Virus record (IMG/VR): IMGVR_UViG_3300032770_000007
Span: 61,828 to 125,827 of that record
Source: a virus
DNA length: 64,000 nt
Strand: one strand, 5' to 3'
The translations under genes were made by a program, and so were the position numbers. This document shows, piece after piece, positions 17,074 to 25,843 of this stretch. Positions within the stretch are counted from its first letter, which is position 1. Each line of letters starts with the position of its first letter. Below the pieces are notes generated by a model. That model was not told the origin of the DNA and did not search any database. It worked only from the letters and a program-made list of their open reading frames with translations.

Positions 17074-17440
17074 TTGATTTCTTACCTTCTATCACATAAA
17101 CAATCTTTGGTGGATCTCTTAGACCTTTTAGAACTCTTATAGCTTCACTCTTACCAGTTACTTGGACTACTTCTCTCCAGTCATTATCCCACCATTCTTT
17201 ACCTCTACCATAAACTTTTTTCCTTAAAACTGGTGGCCAATATTTTTGCACTGACCAGGTATCTGCTGGTAATGGTACTGTTGTACCATCACGCCATATT
17301 GTTGGTACTGTTCCGCAAGTTATATTTGTCTTATGATAAAATGCAGTAACAATAGATACTAAACGATAACCTTGTTCCCAATCATCTGGTCGTTTAGGTT
17401 CTGGAGGATCTATTGAAGCTTTTCTATTAAACCAAATCAT
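17057..17440 (-). CDS. Hypothetical Trp-rich protein, 127 aa
   Basis: Unrecognised. Begins MIWFNRKASIDPPEPKRPDD and is rich in Trp, Pro and basic residues (TWSVQKYWPPVLRKKVYGRG). It has no membrane segment. Its start overlaps the small membrane-protein gene upstream and its end overlaps uvsX by 17 bp, so it sits in the polymerase-to-uvsX operon. Confidence 0.6.
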   Translation of the reverse strand: MIWFNRKASIDPPEPKRPDDWEQGYRLVSIVTAFYHKTNITCGTVPTIWRDGTTVPLPADTWSVQKYWPPVLRKKVYGRGKEWWDNDWREVVQVTGKSEAIRVLKGLRDPPKIVYVIEGKKSNAKVL

Positions 17441-17600
17441 GATTTACCTTTTTACCTTTATCAAGACCAACATAATATCCAGATATGTAACTACCCAATA
17501 GACAACCCATTATTATCCAATACTGAAGTGTATTTGTTACGTCTACGATAGTGAAACAAGCAATCGAAAGAAAAACAAAATAAAGTATATACGCAATCAT
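17427..17600 (-). CDS. Small membrane protein, 57 aa
   Basis: An ATG at 17600 overlaps the DNA polymerase stop (ATGA), with GAGG about 10 bp upstream inside the polymerase gene. The product MIAYILYFVFLSIACFTIVD continues to a second hydrophobic stretch (YWIIMGCLLGSYISGYYVG) and a basic tail (DKGKKVNHDLV): two membrane helices, short C-terminal tail. It ends inside the next gene. One of several tiny membrane proteins in the replication region. Function unknown. Confidence 0.65.
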   Translation of the reverse strand: MIAYILYFVFLSIACFTIVDVTNTLQYWIIMGCLLGSYISGYYVGLDKGKKVNHDLV

Positions 17601-20149
17601 GAGAAAAAATCCTCTAAACTATCTGTTTCTTCTAACTGCCAACCAATAGCATCCAAAATAATCATCAAAGGTTGAATGAATGTCTTATTGAATTGGGCTT
17701 CATAATCAATATATTTCTCTAATCCAAATTCATCTGGAATTTGGTCTAAGAAAGCAATCACCTTGGATTGAAATGGATTGGGCTCTTTCAATAAGATATA
17801 TTTGATCTTATCTCTTGCCTTGATCAACTCATATTTCTTATCCAAACCAAAATATTGAATATAGTGATTGAAAACCAATGCACCTTTCACATGGATAGGA
17901 GTGCCTGTTCTATATATAGTCTTTTTGTCTGTATAGTCATCCAACAAGTCACTCATTCCAGTAGGTGAGGCTATCTTAATCATGGGCTGTATTTTGAATT
18001 CTTTTCTAAAACTTTCAACAAAGGTTATGAGTTTGACTTTGTCTTTGTGAGATAGAATAAAACTCACAGCCTCTTTCAACTTATCTCTACAAAATTTTGG
18101 TCTATCAGTTCTAACTGCAGCCCAACCAGTAATCTTGATATCTGGTTTATCATATTCAACACCTTCATTATTATAGACACTAAGAATATAGTTCTTCTTG
18201 GCGGCCCAAATGGCTTGGTCTGCTATGGCCTCTCTCTTCATGATCATTTTTTGATCATAGGCATTCACATAGGTAGCCAGGTCTATATAAGATTGATCTA
18301 TGAATGGTCTAATCTTTTGTTCACAAATTCTATCAATCGTTGCTACTATCTCTTTTGGATCTTTGTCTTCTATACCCAACTTCTTAATCAAAGGAGCCAA
18401 AGACAAATATACAGAATCAGTATCAGAAGCTAGAACATAATCTGTATTAGAAGTACCAAGAACTTTGTTAAGATATTGATTGATAGATTTCTGGATCCAA
18501 CGAATAGACAGCTGCCCAGAAAGTGTAACAGCCTCTGCTATTCTTACATCAAAGAAGCGAAAGTATTTGTTAGCAATAGAACCATAGGCACTATTCAGAG
18601 TAACCTTGAGTGCCATTTGAAGTGACTTATATCTCCCTGCAAGAGCCTTTAGCCTGACTTTCTCATTAGGGTCTGTAGTATGCTCTATTTCCTTCTTTGT
18701 TTCTATTTCTAAGTTTTTATATCTGGCTCTTTCTTTGAACATTTCCTCCATGATTTCCCCAAGAAAACCTCTCTTATCAGTTCTAAACAACTGACCATTT
18801 GGAGTCAAAGTAAGCTTCTTAGAAGTCAACCAAGAAAGATCAGGTTGTCTATTCAAAAGAGTATCTACATTGATTGGGTTTACTCTCATCCATTCTTTTA
18901 TATCTTCATCATAATCATCAGGCTGAACTAAAGTTTCTGGTGATAGATTGTACATCATTATCAAATGTGGATACAGAGAAGTCAAGTCAAAACTCACTAA
19001 CCAGTTATACCAACCAGGTCTGGGTTCTTTTACATAGGCACCTTCAATGGCCTGCCATTTAGCACCATCAGTAGAAGGAGGAACTATTATAGAACGTTCT
19101 TTAAGCTTGTTATAAATCCTAGCATCCCAAATACGACCCTGGGATAACACATCATCAATATTGACTTTGTTCATATAGGCCAGTGTCATGGCCAGATTAA
19201 CCAAACGCAATTTGTCTTCTATTCCAACAACCAACTCAACATCATTGATGTTATATTCTATGAATAGTTGATGGTTTTGAGTTCTGAGCTGATGGAGATC
19301 CTTGTAACCCAAAGAACGATAATCAACCTTATGCTTCCCTAGCTCTACTGTTGCTATGTTCTCCAACATATAAGATTCTTGATTGGGTTGAGGAGCATAT
19401 TTCTTATACAAAGCAATATAATCTAAAGAGTTTATGCCTTGGAGAGTATATGTTTGAAACTCTCTATTACCCAATCTTTGAGACCAAGTATTAATGTTAT
19501 TCCAGGGAGATAGTTTTGCTGCTGTAGCTGCTCCTAATAGTTTTGTAATCCTATTAACCAAATATGGAATATCAAAGATTTCAGTATTCCAACCAGTCAG
19601 AACATCAGGACAACAGCCATTCCAAAGAGCCAGAAATTTCTGAATAAGGTCTATTTCATCCTTACATTGAAAGTATTTGATATCATTCCTCTTTGAAACA
19701 AAAGGTTCATAACCAAATACAAAGTAAGTATCCATCAAATGAACTGTAATGGCTGTGATCTGTTGATCTGCCTTTTCAGGCATAGGGAAACCATTAGAAC
19801 TATCTACTTCAATATCAATGATGCCTGTTGTTATTTTGCTAGCATCAAAGTCAATAATGCCTGGAAAATTGTCTGCTATGAAAGCATATTGCCAGCGCTG
19901 ATTACCATAGATTTTGAAGTTAGAAACACCTTCATATTGTTTTACAAATGCTCTAGCATCCCAAATGGTCTGGAACTGTTTCTCTTCAAGATTGAAACCT
20001 TCTAAAGAAGTCCATTTGGTAAGCCTGTTTGTATTTACATACAACTTAGGCTTGTAAGTTATCTTCTTCTTGACTTTTTGGCCATCCTGAATTCCCCGAT
20101 ACAGAATATCCTTGCCATCCAAGACAACTGAAGTGTAAAAATCAGACAT
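17597..20149 (-). CDS. 43: Family B DNA polymerase, gp43
   Basis: The 850-residue enzyme has the 3'-5' exonuclease motif Exo I (GIIDIEVDSS, DIE at 112-114), polymerase motif A (SFDLTSLYP, Asp about 388), motif B (KVTLNSAYGS, about 515-524) and motif C (SDTDS, about 575-579), all intact. Length and order match T4 gp43 (898 aa) with slightly shorter linkers. It is the replicative polymerase and works with the gp45 clamp and the gp44/gp62 loader encoded nearby; the C-terminus (SLEDFFS) fits the clamp-binding PIP-like tail of gp43. Confidence 0.97.
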   Translation of the reverse strand: MSDFYTSVVLDGKDILYRGIQDGQKVKKKITYKPKLYVNTNRLTKWTSLEGFNLEEKQFQTIWDARAFVKQYEGVSNFKIYGNQRWQYAFIADNFPGIIDFDASKITTGIIDIEVDSSNGFPMPEKADQQITAITVHLMDTYFVFGYEPFVSKRNDIKYFQCKDEIDLIQKFLALWNGCCPDVLTGWNTEIFDIPYLVNRITKLLGAATAAKLSPWNNINTWSQRLGNREFQTYTLQGINSLDYIALYKKYAPQPNQESYMLENIATVELGKHKVDYRSLGYKDLHQLRTQNHQLFIEYNINDVELVVGIEDKLRLVNLAMTLAYMNKVNIDDVLSQGRIWDARIYNKLKERSIIVPPSTDGAKWQAIEGAYVKEPRPGWYNWLVSFDLTSLYPHLIMMYNLSPETLVQPDDYDEDIKEWMRVNPINVDTLLNRQPDLSWLTSKKLTLTPNGQLFRTDKRGFLGEIMEEMFKERARYKNLEIETKKEIEHTTDPNEKVRLKALAGRYKSLQMALKVTLNSAYGSIANKYFRFFDVRIAEAVTLSGQLSIRWIQKSINQYLNKVLGTSNTDYVLASDTDSVYLSLAPLIKKLGIEDKDPKEIVATIDRICEQKIRPFIDQSYIDLATYVNAYDQKMIMKREAIADQAIWAAKKNYILSVYNNEGVEYDKPDIKITGWAAVRTDRPKFCRDKLKEAVSFILSHKDKVKLITFVESFRKEFKIQPMIKIASPTGMSDLLDDYTDKKTIYRTGTPIHVKGALVFNHYIQYFGLDKKYELIKARDKIKYILLKEPNPFQSKVIAFLDQIPDEFGLEKYIDYEAQFNKTFIQPLMIILDAIGWQLEETDSLEDFFS

Positions 20150-20152
20150 TCT

Positions 20153-20467
20153 TTAACCAGTAATAAGTTGCTTGCTTGGTGTTACTAGATTGCTTGTTTG
20201 TTGTTTGTAAACAGAGGTGAGTTGTTCTGTTGGTCTGGCATAATAAACGATATGAGTTCTTTGAAACTCTTTCATTTTTCCAGACAAGGGATTATAGGGT
20301 AACAAACCATATCCAATCCTCTTGGTATCTTGATCTAACTGATAAACAATAGTAAGGATATTATCTAAATGAATTTCTTTATCATTTATTAATTTTACAA
20401 GTCCAATAAGTTCTTCACCTGTAATCAATTTGATTACGGCAACATCATCAATTTTAAATTCTATCAT
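20153..20467 (-). CDS. Sm-like (LSM-type) phage protein, 104 aa
   Basis: Residues 8-60 (VAVIKLITGEELIGLVKLIN then IHLDNILTIVYQ) follow the Sm1 pattern: a bent strand with a conserved G-E-E, then a second strand. LLPYNPLSG resembles the PWxP segment of related phage proteins. I recall a family of short Sm-like proteins in aquatic T4-like phages; their partner RNA or protein is unknown. A second member is encoded at 45632-46024. Confidence 0.55.
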   Translation of the reverse strand: MIEFKIDDVAVIKLITGEELIGLVKLINDKEIHLDNILTIVYQLDQDTKRIGYGLLPYNPLSGKMKEFQRTHIVYYARPTEQLTSVYKQQTSNLVTPSKQLITG

Positions 20468-20697
20468 ATAACCTCATTATTTGCTGTGAGTGCTTCCTGC
20501 GTCGCATCATCCACTACTTCACCAGATCCAAATTTGGCTCTCATCTTTTTATTTCTAACTTCAATCTCATTGCAATGAGCAGAAATAAATATCCGTCTAA
20601 TCTCGCCATCTCTATGAGGATCACCAGTACTAGATAGTGATAACATTCTCTTAAATCTACGAGGCAACTTTGCCTGGTAGTCTGATCTATTCGCCAT
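20464..20697 (-). CDS. Hypothetical basic protein, 77 aa
   Basis: Unrecognised. Arg/Lys-rich N-terminus (MANRSDYQAKLPRRFKRMLS), mixed middle (DPHRDGEIRRIFISAHCNE) and an acidic C-terminal tail (EVVDDATQEALTANNEVI). It overlaps both neighbours by 4-11 bp. Confidence 0.6.
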   Translation of the reverse strand: MANRSDYQAKLPRRFKRMLSLSSTGDPHRDGEIRRIFISAHCNEIEVRNKKMRAKFGSGEVVDDATQEALTANNEVI

Positions 20698-21430
20698 TTA
20701 CTTTCACCAAATCCTTACCCATAGTCAATACTTCTTCACATTTTGTTTTGAACCGATCAAACTGACCTTCATGGAAACTCTGGAACATATGCCACACCAT
20801 ATCTTCTCCACCAACAGGAAACCCATAGGTCGTGCCAATTCCATAATGATATTCTGGTTGTTCATCCTTCAATGGCCAATAAGGCCTGGTATCAGTTTCC
20901 CAGGCCATCCGAAATGGAGGAGCATCAAAACGTTTTGGCATTATTAATGCTACTGGCACACCAGCTTCTTCTGCTTTAAATGTCCATTCTTCTGCTACAT
21001 CCCCCCTGGCTGTGGGTCTGGCTGATGGCTTGCCAATCTTGAGAAAAGTATCTATTGACAATGCTACAGCAGGAGATCCAGCATATATGTGCTGATTGTT
21101 CTGTATATGATTGGATCTCTGAGCATTACCAACTATATTACCTTGTTTTGCTGTAAGAATATACTCATCCATTGCAGCAGGATGTAGAGGGATACAGTCT
21201 ATATCCATGAACATTACCACATCAGGAGAACCAAGCTTTTGTGTAATATCATTCTTAGGATCAATACAAGCATTCATCACAAAATCCATGGAGCTTCCAT
21301 GATCTGATTGTGTCTGAATATAAAAGAACTTGTAATTTTTCTGATTGAATTTTTGATTTACTTTAGCATGAAGTTCCAACATTTCTCTGGGTATGTTGGA
21401 CATATAAAATGCGATAATTGCTGCGTTCAT
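20687..21430 (-). CDS. Putative glycosyltransferase (GT-A-like)
   Basis: A 247-residue protein with VVMFMDIDCIPL (about 70-81), containing a D-x-D motif of the kind that binds metal and nucleotide sugar in GT-A glycosyltransferases, preceded by a Rossmann-like N-terminus. YGFPVGGEDMVWHMFQSFH near the C-terminus has the E-D of an acceptor-side motif. It lies with another glycosyltransferase and a methyltransferase, so a role in making or attaching a surface or DNA glycan is plausible. The exact family is not certain. Confidence 0.6.
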   Translation of the reverse strand: MNAAIIAFYMSNIPREMLELHAKVNQKFNQKNYKFFYIQTQSDHGSSMDFVMNACIDPKNDITQKLGSPDVVMFMDIDCIPLHPAAMDEYILTAKQGNIVGNAQRSNHIQNNQHIYAGSPAVALSIDTFLKIGKPSARPTARGDVAEEWTFKAEEAGVPVALIMPKRFDAPPFRMAWETDTRPYWPLKDEQPEYHYGIGTTYGFPVGGEDMVWHMFQSFHEGQFDRFKTKCEEVLTMGKDLVKVNGE

Positions 21431-21978
21431 ATATTTTTCCGTTTTGGTTTCTTCATAGATTGTTTTACGATACTAGATCGACCACGTTCATAACCACCAC
21501 AAGGGATTTCACCTTTCTTTATTCTGATTTCTTCTACACCATTCGTTATCCACATAGTATCATAATGCGGATGTTCACCTGGTTTATAAGTCTTACCAAA
21601 CATAGGATTATTTTTACCAGAAAAATCTGCATGATATTTCTTCAAATTTTCTCTATGATCCAAAGACTTGGGTTTACGCATCTTCTGTTTAGTTGCGGCA
21701 GATTTCTTTATACCAGTTGTTGATTTTGAAATCTTTCTTTTTATTTCATCTGACATAGGATGACTATTAGCTATTTTAGCGGCCAAGATTATAGCTTCAG
21801 CACGTCCTATTTGACCACTCAATGTTTTCCAAGCAATCCAATCTTTGGCATCCTTCATTATAATAGCGCGATTTCTATGAGCTAATGCGTGTTGAATGAT
21901 AGTTAGTGGATAAAGATTTTCTTTATCATTTGTGCCACCCGCATGCTTGGGTATAATATGATGATTATGTAATATCAT
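21427..21978 (-). CDS. HNH homing endonuclease
   Basis: The 183-residue protein begins with HHIIPKHAGGTNDKENLYPL (residues 6-25) and QHALAHR, a compact HNH nuclease (HH, then N, then H). NUMOD3-like segments follow (MSDEIKRKISKSTTG, NNPMFGKTYKPGEH), and the end (MWITNGVEEIRIKKGEIPCG then GYERGR) is a module shared with two GIY-YIG endonucleases in this window. Its stop overlaps the start of the glycosyltransferase gene (ATGA). It is a mobile gene inserted in the glycosyltransferase group. Confidence 0.85.
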   Translation of the reverse strand: MILHNHHIIPKHAGGTNDKENLYPLTIIQHALAHRNRAIIMKDAKDWIAWKTLSGQIGRAEAIILAAKIANSHPMSDEIKRKISKSTTGIKKSAATKQKMRKPKSLDHRENLKKYHADFSGKNNPMFGKTYKPGEHPHYDTMWITNGVEEIRIKKGEIPCGGYERGRSSIVKQSMKKPKRKNI

Positions 21979-22605
21979 TTACAGCGGTTTTATCCATACA
22001 AATTTTTCACCTTTTTTCATATAACCAGGAACCATTTCTGCTGCAGCAGTAGCAACAGGACCATAGTTGATATCATCACCTATTAGAACACCACCTGGTC
22101 TCAAAATGGGTAACCAGTTCTTTAGATCCAATTTAACTGATTCATAATCATGAGCAGCATCAATATAAATGATGTCTGCTAGAATCTGTGCTCTTTTTAT
22201 AACTACAGCAGCATTTATTGAATCAATAGGGAAAGGAGTAATAATGTTCTGTAAACCAGTCTGAATAATATTAGAAAGAAACTGCCTATAAACATTTGGT
22301 CTTCCATTTTCAAAAATAACCATGGGAGCTGCCCCACCACGCCAATGCTCTTCTGAACCCAAGAAGGTATCAACACAAACTACTTCTACATTAGGATTTT
22401 GCATTATAGCCAGGTTAGCCATGTGACGAGCACTTGCGCCCATCCAGGTGCCAACTTCTATAATAAGTTCTGGTTTTATAATGTTGATATATTCAGCAAA
22501 AACTACAGAATGTGATGCCCAACCATGAGCATTCAATGGCAAAATAGGTTCAGGATTTAGATATGGATCATGCGTCCCAAATAGATACTGTCTTACTTTA
22601 CCCAA
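21979..22605 (-). CDS. Class I SAM methyltransferase (TylF/cephalosporin hydroxylase-like)
   Basis: The 208-residue protein has LIIEVGTWMGASARHMANLA (about 47-66), a glycine motif of SAM-dependent methyltransferases, VVCVDTFLGSEEHW (acidic residue at the end of the second strand), and DIIYIDAAHDYESVKLDL then LRPGGVLIGDD, which match the Methyltransf_24/TylF-like family. Members methylate hydroxyls of sugars or small molecules. The position between two glycosyltransferases suggests glycan decoration. The substrate is unknown. Confidence 0.75.
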   Translation of the reverse strand: MGKVRQYLFGTHDPYLNPEPILPLNAHGWASHSVVFAEYINIIKPELIIEVGTWMGASARHMANLAIMQNPNVEVVCVDTFLGSEEHWRGGAAPMVIFENGRPNVYRQFLSNIIQTGLQNIITPFPIDSINAAVVIKRAQILADIIYIDAAHDYESVKLDLKNWLPILRPGGVLIGDDINYGPVATAAAEMVPGYMKKGEKFVWIKPL

Positions 22606-23327
22606 GGGAGTTTTCCATTATATTTTTGTAGCATAGCTTCATTACCTCTAGAGAAGAAATCTGCTTTGACAGATAGAGCAGAGTTTCCCACAGTATAATT
22701 CACTGTGTATTTATGGCTGCTATGACATTGGGATCCAACTTTATCTAAACCATATTTCATTGCTCTATCTACTTCCATTTGGCCAGGTTCTCTAAACTTG
22801 CGATGCATTAGAGGAGTGATAGCCAAAGCAAGAACCTTTGGTAAGAAATAACAATTCATATCTACAAAATAGTCATTAGGGTTTAGAATAGAAGGCCATT
22901 CACCCAGACTCTCACAGTTATCCTGACATAGAAAAGTTCCAGATTGATCTATTATATTTCTAAATGAATAAACCCAATGCATTCCCCATGGAAACTCTTT
23001 CAATCTATCAAAACAAGATTGAATGTGATCTGGTGTGAAAGTGTTATCATCATCCAAAAAACAAACAATATCACCTTTGGCCAAATATACACCAGCCGCC
23101 AGATTGCGATGACCATTATATCTATCTTTACCAGTAGAATAGGGTAAAGCCACTATGCTGATTTCCTTTGGTTGATCTGGTAAAGCAGCAAGAACCATGT
23201 TATGATATGGTGACCCATCAACAACCAACAAATGCTGAATATCTGAATAAGTTTGATTTTGTACAGATTGAAGACAGTTTTTCAACAGAGGACTACCCAC
23301 TGTTGATGTAATCACAGTTACTTTCAT
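22593..23327 (-). CDS. Glycosyltransferase family 2
   Basis: The 244-residue protein begins MKVTVITSTVGSPLLKNCLQ, the GT2 N-terminus, and has ARGDIVCFLDDDNTFTPDH-like sequence (KGDIVCFLDDDNTF, about 85-98) with the D-x-D metal site. It therefore is a GT-A family 2 glycosyltransferase using a nucleotide sugar. It overlaps the methyltransferase gene by 13 bp. Acceptor unknown. Confidence 0.85.
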   Translation of the reverse strand: MKVTVITSTVGSPLLKNCLQSVQNQTYSDIQHLLVVDGSPYHNMVLAALPDQPKEISIVALPYSTGKDRYNGHRNLAAGVYLAKGDIVCFLDDDNTFTPDHIQSCFDRLKEFPWGMHWVYSFRNIIDQSGTFLCQDNCESLGEWPSILNPNDYFVDMNCYFLPKVLALAITPLMHRKFREPGQMEVDRAMKYGLDKVGSQCHSSHKYTVNYTVGNSALSVKADFFSRGNEAMLQKYNGKLPWVK

Positions 23328-23328
23328 A

Positions 23329-23424
23329 TTACTTCTTCTTATTCTTCCAACGTTTCAATCTCTTCTTACTACCTATTTTAGCACGACCCTTACCACGTCT
23401 ATTCAACCCCACACCACTACCCAT
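23329..23424 (-). CDS. Very basic small protein, 31 aa
   Basis: ATG at 23424 follows a strong Shine-Dalgarno sequence (GAGGAGAAATAA). The product MGSGVGLNRRGKGRAKIGSK ends with KKRLKRWKNKKK, so about 45 percent of its residues are Lys or Arg. It ends 1 bp before the glycosyltransferase start. A nucleic-acid-binding peptide is possible; no family is recognised. Confidence 0.6.
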   Translation of the reverse strand: MGSGVGLNRRGKGRAKIGSKKRLKRWKNKKK

Positions 23425-23434
23425 TTATTTCTCC

Positions 23435-23737
23435 TCACCCAATACGATAATATTTTGTATTTCCTGAAAATATAGTATTGCCTGAATATGATATTGTAAC
23501 AGAAGCAACCTTTTCATAGTTTTGATCCCAATAATAAGCAGTTAGTGGTTCCTTTATCAATAACTCACCACCAGATACCATGCCCAATTGTGGTATACCT
23601 GCATCATATCCTATTTTGATAGAATATGGTTCACAGGTATACTTTAGTCCTTTTTCAGTAAGTTCTGTAATGGTAAGTATTCTATTAGAATGCTTTTCTA
23701 GAAACTTATCACCAACTTTTACATTATCAAAAATCAT
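23435..23737 (-). CDS. Hypothetical beta-rich protein, 100 aa
   Basis: Unrecognised. MIFDNVKVGDKFLEKHSNRI is followed by alternating hydrophobic segments, suggesting a small beta-barrel (KVGDKFL is a common opening of such folds). It overlaps the vWA gene by 4 bp at its start. Confidence 0.6.
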   Translation of the reverse strand: MIFDNVKVGDKFLEKHSNRILTITELTEKGLKYTCEPYSIKIGYDAGIPQLGMVSGGELLIKEPLTAYYWDQNYEKVASVTISYSGNTIFSGNTKYYRIG

Positions 23738-24510
23738 AAAGTTGTTTTACTTTCTGTATTTGATGTTCCTTTGATTGATGTATTTGACATTCCAGCAATC
23801 ATTTCACGGTCTTCTGCTGTAAAGTTCAATGCACCAGCAGTAGCAATTGCGCCCCTAGCAGAACGATACATTTTCACCTTTTCACCCAAAGTGGTATAGG
23901 TGCCACCAACAGAAGCAGCATCACAAGTATATTGGGCTGATGAGTTAAAATTAAATCCCATAGCAACACCTTCAGCAATAGCATCCATGTTAGCACCCAG
24001 GAACAAAAATCCCCAAGAATAAACACTCTGTTGATGCTTTATCATTTCTTGGATTTTGGCCTTAGTAAATCTTGTAGAAGCATTCTCTTGACCATCAGTA
24101 ATAACCACAAAAAGAACCTTAGCTGGTCTGACAGCTTCTGGCATTTCAGCCAACTTGGCTCCAGTCTTTAAAATAGCATCACCAATACTATCAAGTAATG
24201 GGGTGCTGCCACCAGGGACAAATGTTTTATCTGATAGAGGCTCAACGACCTGAATATTACTAAAATCATTTAAAATAGTAATGGGATTGTGAATATAAGG
24301 GACCACAGGCATTGCAATCCCACTCCAGGCACCAGCTCCTGGAGTAAATTTACCTGAACTAAAATGGATCTGAGTTAGAGTTGCCTTGCCAGGTGCCTCT
24401 TGCTGCTGCTTCAAAAATGTATTGAAACCACCAATAGTATCTTCTCTAATATTAGCCATAGAGCCTGAACTGTCTAGAACGACAGTGATATGTGTATAAT
24501 CTTGGTTCAT
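23734..24510 (-). CDS. von Willebrand factor A domain protein
   Basis: The 258-residue protein is a single vWA domain: VLDSSGSMANI at 11-21 with the D-x-S-x-S MIDAS motif (Asp13, Ser15, Ser17), the MIDAS threonine in PGGSTPLLDS, and VVITDGQENAS for the MIDAS Asp. A C-terminal region (TAEDREMIAGMSNTSIKGT) is Ser/Thr-rich. vWA proteins mediate metal-dependent protein contacts; a companion MoxR ATPase is encoded elsewhere (36829-38229) but beside a different vWA protein. Role unknown. Confidence 0.8.
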   Translation of the reverse strand: MNQDYTHITVVLDSSGSMANIREDTIGGFNTFLKQQQEAPGKATLTQIHFSSGKFTPGAGAWSGIAMPVVPYIHNPITILNDFSNIQVVEPLSDKTFVPGGSTPLLDSIGDAILKTGAKLAEMPEAVRPAKVLFVVITDGQENASTRFTKAKIQEMIKHQQSVYSWGFLFLGANMDAIAEGVAMGFNFNSSAQYTCDAASVGGTYTTLGEKVKMYRSARGAIATAGALNFTAEDREMIAGMSNTSIKGTSNTESKTTL

Positions 24511-25304
24511 TATTCTACCTCTATTTCAAAATATTTGTTACAATCAAAGTTTGGATTTTCATTACCATAACCATGAGGATTACATAGAACTCTACATTCG
24601 CCAATCATGTAATCCATACTATCATGAGTGTGTCCATGCACCCAATACTTTATAACAGGGTTATTTATGATGAAATCTTCTAGTTGGGTATTGTGAAATG
24701 CATAGTTAATCTGATTATCTTCGCCACCCCATTTTGGATGAGAAGATTTCATTGATGGAGTATGATGCGTCATTATAATAAACTTTTCATTTGGTTCTGT
24801 AGAGTCAATACACTCCTTCAGAAAAGTTGTATGTTCTCTATTGAGCACCCAGGCATCATCTGGAGTGAAAGCTTTATCACCATTTCTAATAGCCTGATGA
24901 TCATTCATTCCCCAATGAGCTGCAGCCATAGCTTCTGAGTCACTATTATTATAATCTGTCCATAATGAACTCATTAATAACGTCCAATCTTTAGCCAATG
25001 ATATACTAAAATCATTATGAAGATTGAAGAATGGATATTCCTCAACTCTATCTAATAGATTATCAAAACTAGTTTGAATATTCCCACCATAATATTCATG
25101 ATTGCCTGGGATCATGAAAACTTGTTTGTATTTGCTAAATTCATGTTCCATGAGTTCAAAGAACTTATGAGCCTCACCACGTCTTACAAGACTATTGATG
25201 ACAACTATATCTCCAGCAAGCAATAGAACATCACCACCAGGAAGAGTAAAGTTCTTCCTTAGTCCATGTTCGCAATGGAGATCAGAAACATAACTTATTT
25301 TCAT
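24510..25304 (-). CDS. Calcineurin-like metallophosphoesterase
   Basis: The start at 25304 (MKISYVSDLHCEHG) overlaps the dCMP deaminase stop as ATGA. The protein has the metallophosphoesterase motifs D-x-H (SDLH, Asp8 and His10), GD-x (LLAGDIVV), GNHE (MIPGNHEYYGG), H (MTHHTP) and GHTH-type (WVHGHTHDSM). It is an intracellular phosphoesterase of 264 residues; substrate not predictable, though phages use such enzymes on nucleotides, RNA ends or cyclic nucleotides. Confidence 0.85.
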   Translation of the reverse strand: MKISYVSDLHCEHGLRKNFTLPGGDVLLLAGDIVVINSLVRRGEAHKFFELMEHEFSKYKQVFMIPGNHEYYGGNIQTSFDNLLDRVEEYPFFNLHNDFSISLAKDWTLLMSSLWTDYNNSDSEAMAAAHWGMNDHQAIRNGDKAFTPDDAWVLNREHTTFLKECIDSTEPNEKFIIMTHHTPSMKSSHPKWGGEDNQINYAFHNTQLEDFIINNPVIKYWVHGHTHDSMDYMIGECRVLCNPHGYGNENPNFDCNKYFEIEVE

Positions 25305-25843
25305 ACTACGCATGGTATATAATTTGTATTAATAGCAGCAACTGGTCTATCACCAGGGATTATCCATGGCCATGGAATAGTTGTTCTCAAAACACCAGCC
25401 TCTTTGAACATGACTCCAGCATAATTCAAATCATAATGAACGCCTTTACCTATGCCAGCAAAAGTAACATCAGGCCCAATGACTTCAATAATACCTGATT
25501 GGATGAATGCTCTGGAACAGGCTTCACAAGGAGAAGGATCCCAGTTCAAATAGGCTCTAGCTCCTCTGAGTTGAATACCTTTTCTAGCAGCATTATAGCA
25601 AGCATTTCTCTCAGCATGCTCTACCCAAGAGTATTTCTGAGGACGTTCCCAACGATCAAACTTATAGAGAGTATCACACCAATGGCCTTCAATCTCAATC
25701 ACTCCTCGAGGGAAACCATTGAAACCAATACTAAGCACAACGTTGTCTTCATCAACTATAACACAACCAACTTTGGTTGATGGGTCTTTAGATTTCTGTG
25801 CTACCATGATTGCCATCGTAATAAAATATTCATCCCAATTCAT
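25301..25843 (-). CDS. dCMP deaminase
   Basis: The 180-residue zinc enzyme has the deaminase signatures HAERNACYNAA (H76-A-E78) and DPSPCEACSRAF (Cys106, Cys109), with the N-terminal KDPSTKVGCVIVD typical of dCMP deaminase. It converts dCMP to dUMP, which supplies thymidylate. In T4 this enzyme (gene cd) is allosteric; whether this one has the extra regulatory zinc site is not clear. It fits a phage that needs much dTTP or a thymine derivative for its DNA. Confidence 0.9.
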   Translation of the reverse strand: MNWDEYFITMAIMVAQKSKDPSTKVGCVIVDEDNVVLSIGFNGFPRGVIEIEGHWCDTLYKFDRWERPQKYSWVEHAERNACYNAARKGIQLRGARAYLNWDPSPCEACSRAFIQSGIIEVIGPDVTFAGIGKGVHYDLNYAGVMFKEAGVLRTTIPWPWIIPGDRPVAAINTNYIPCVV

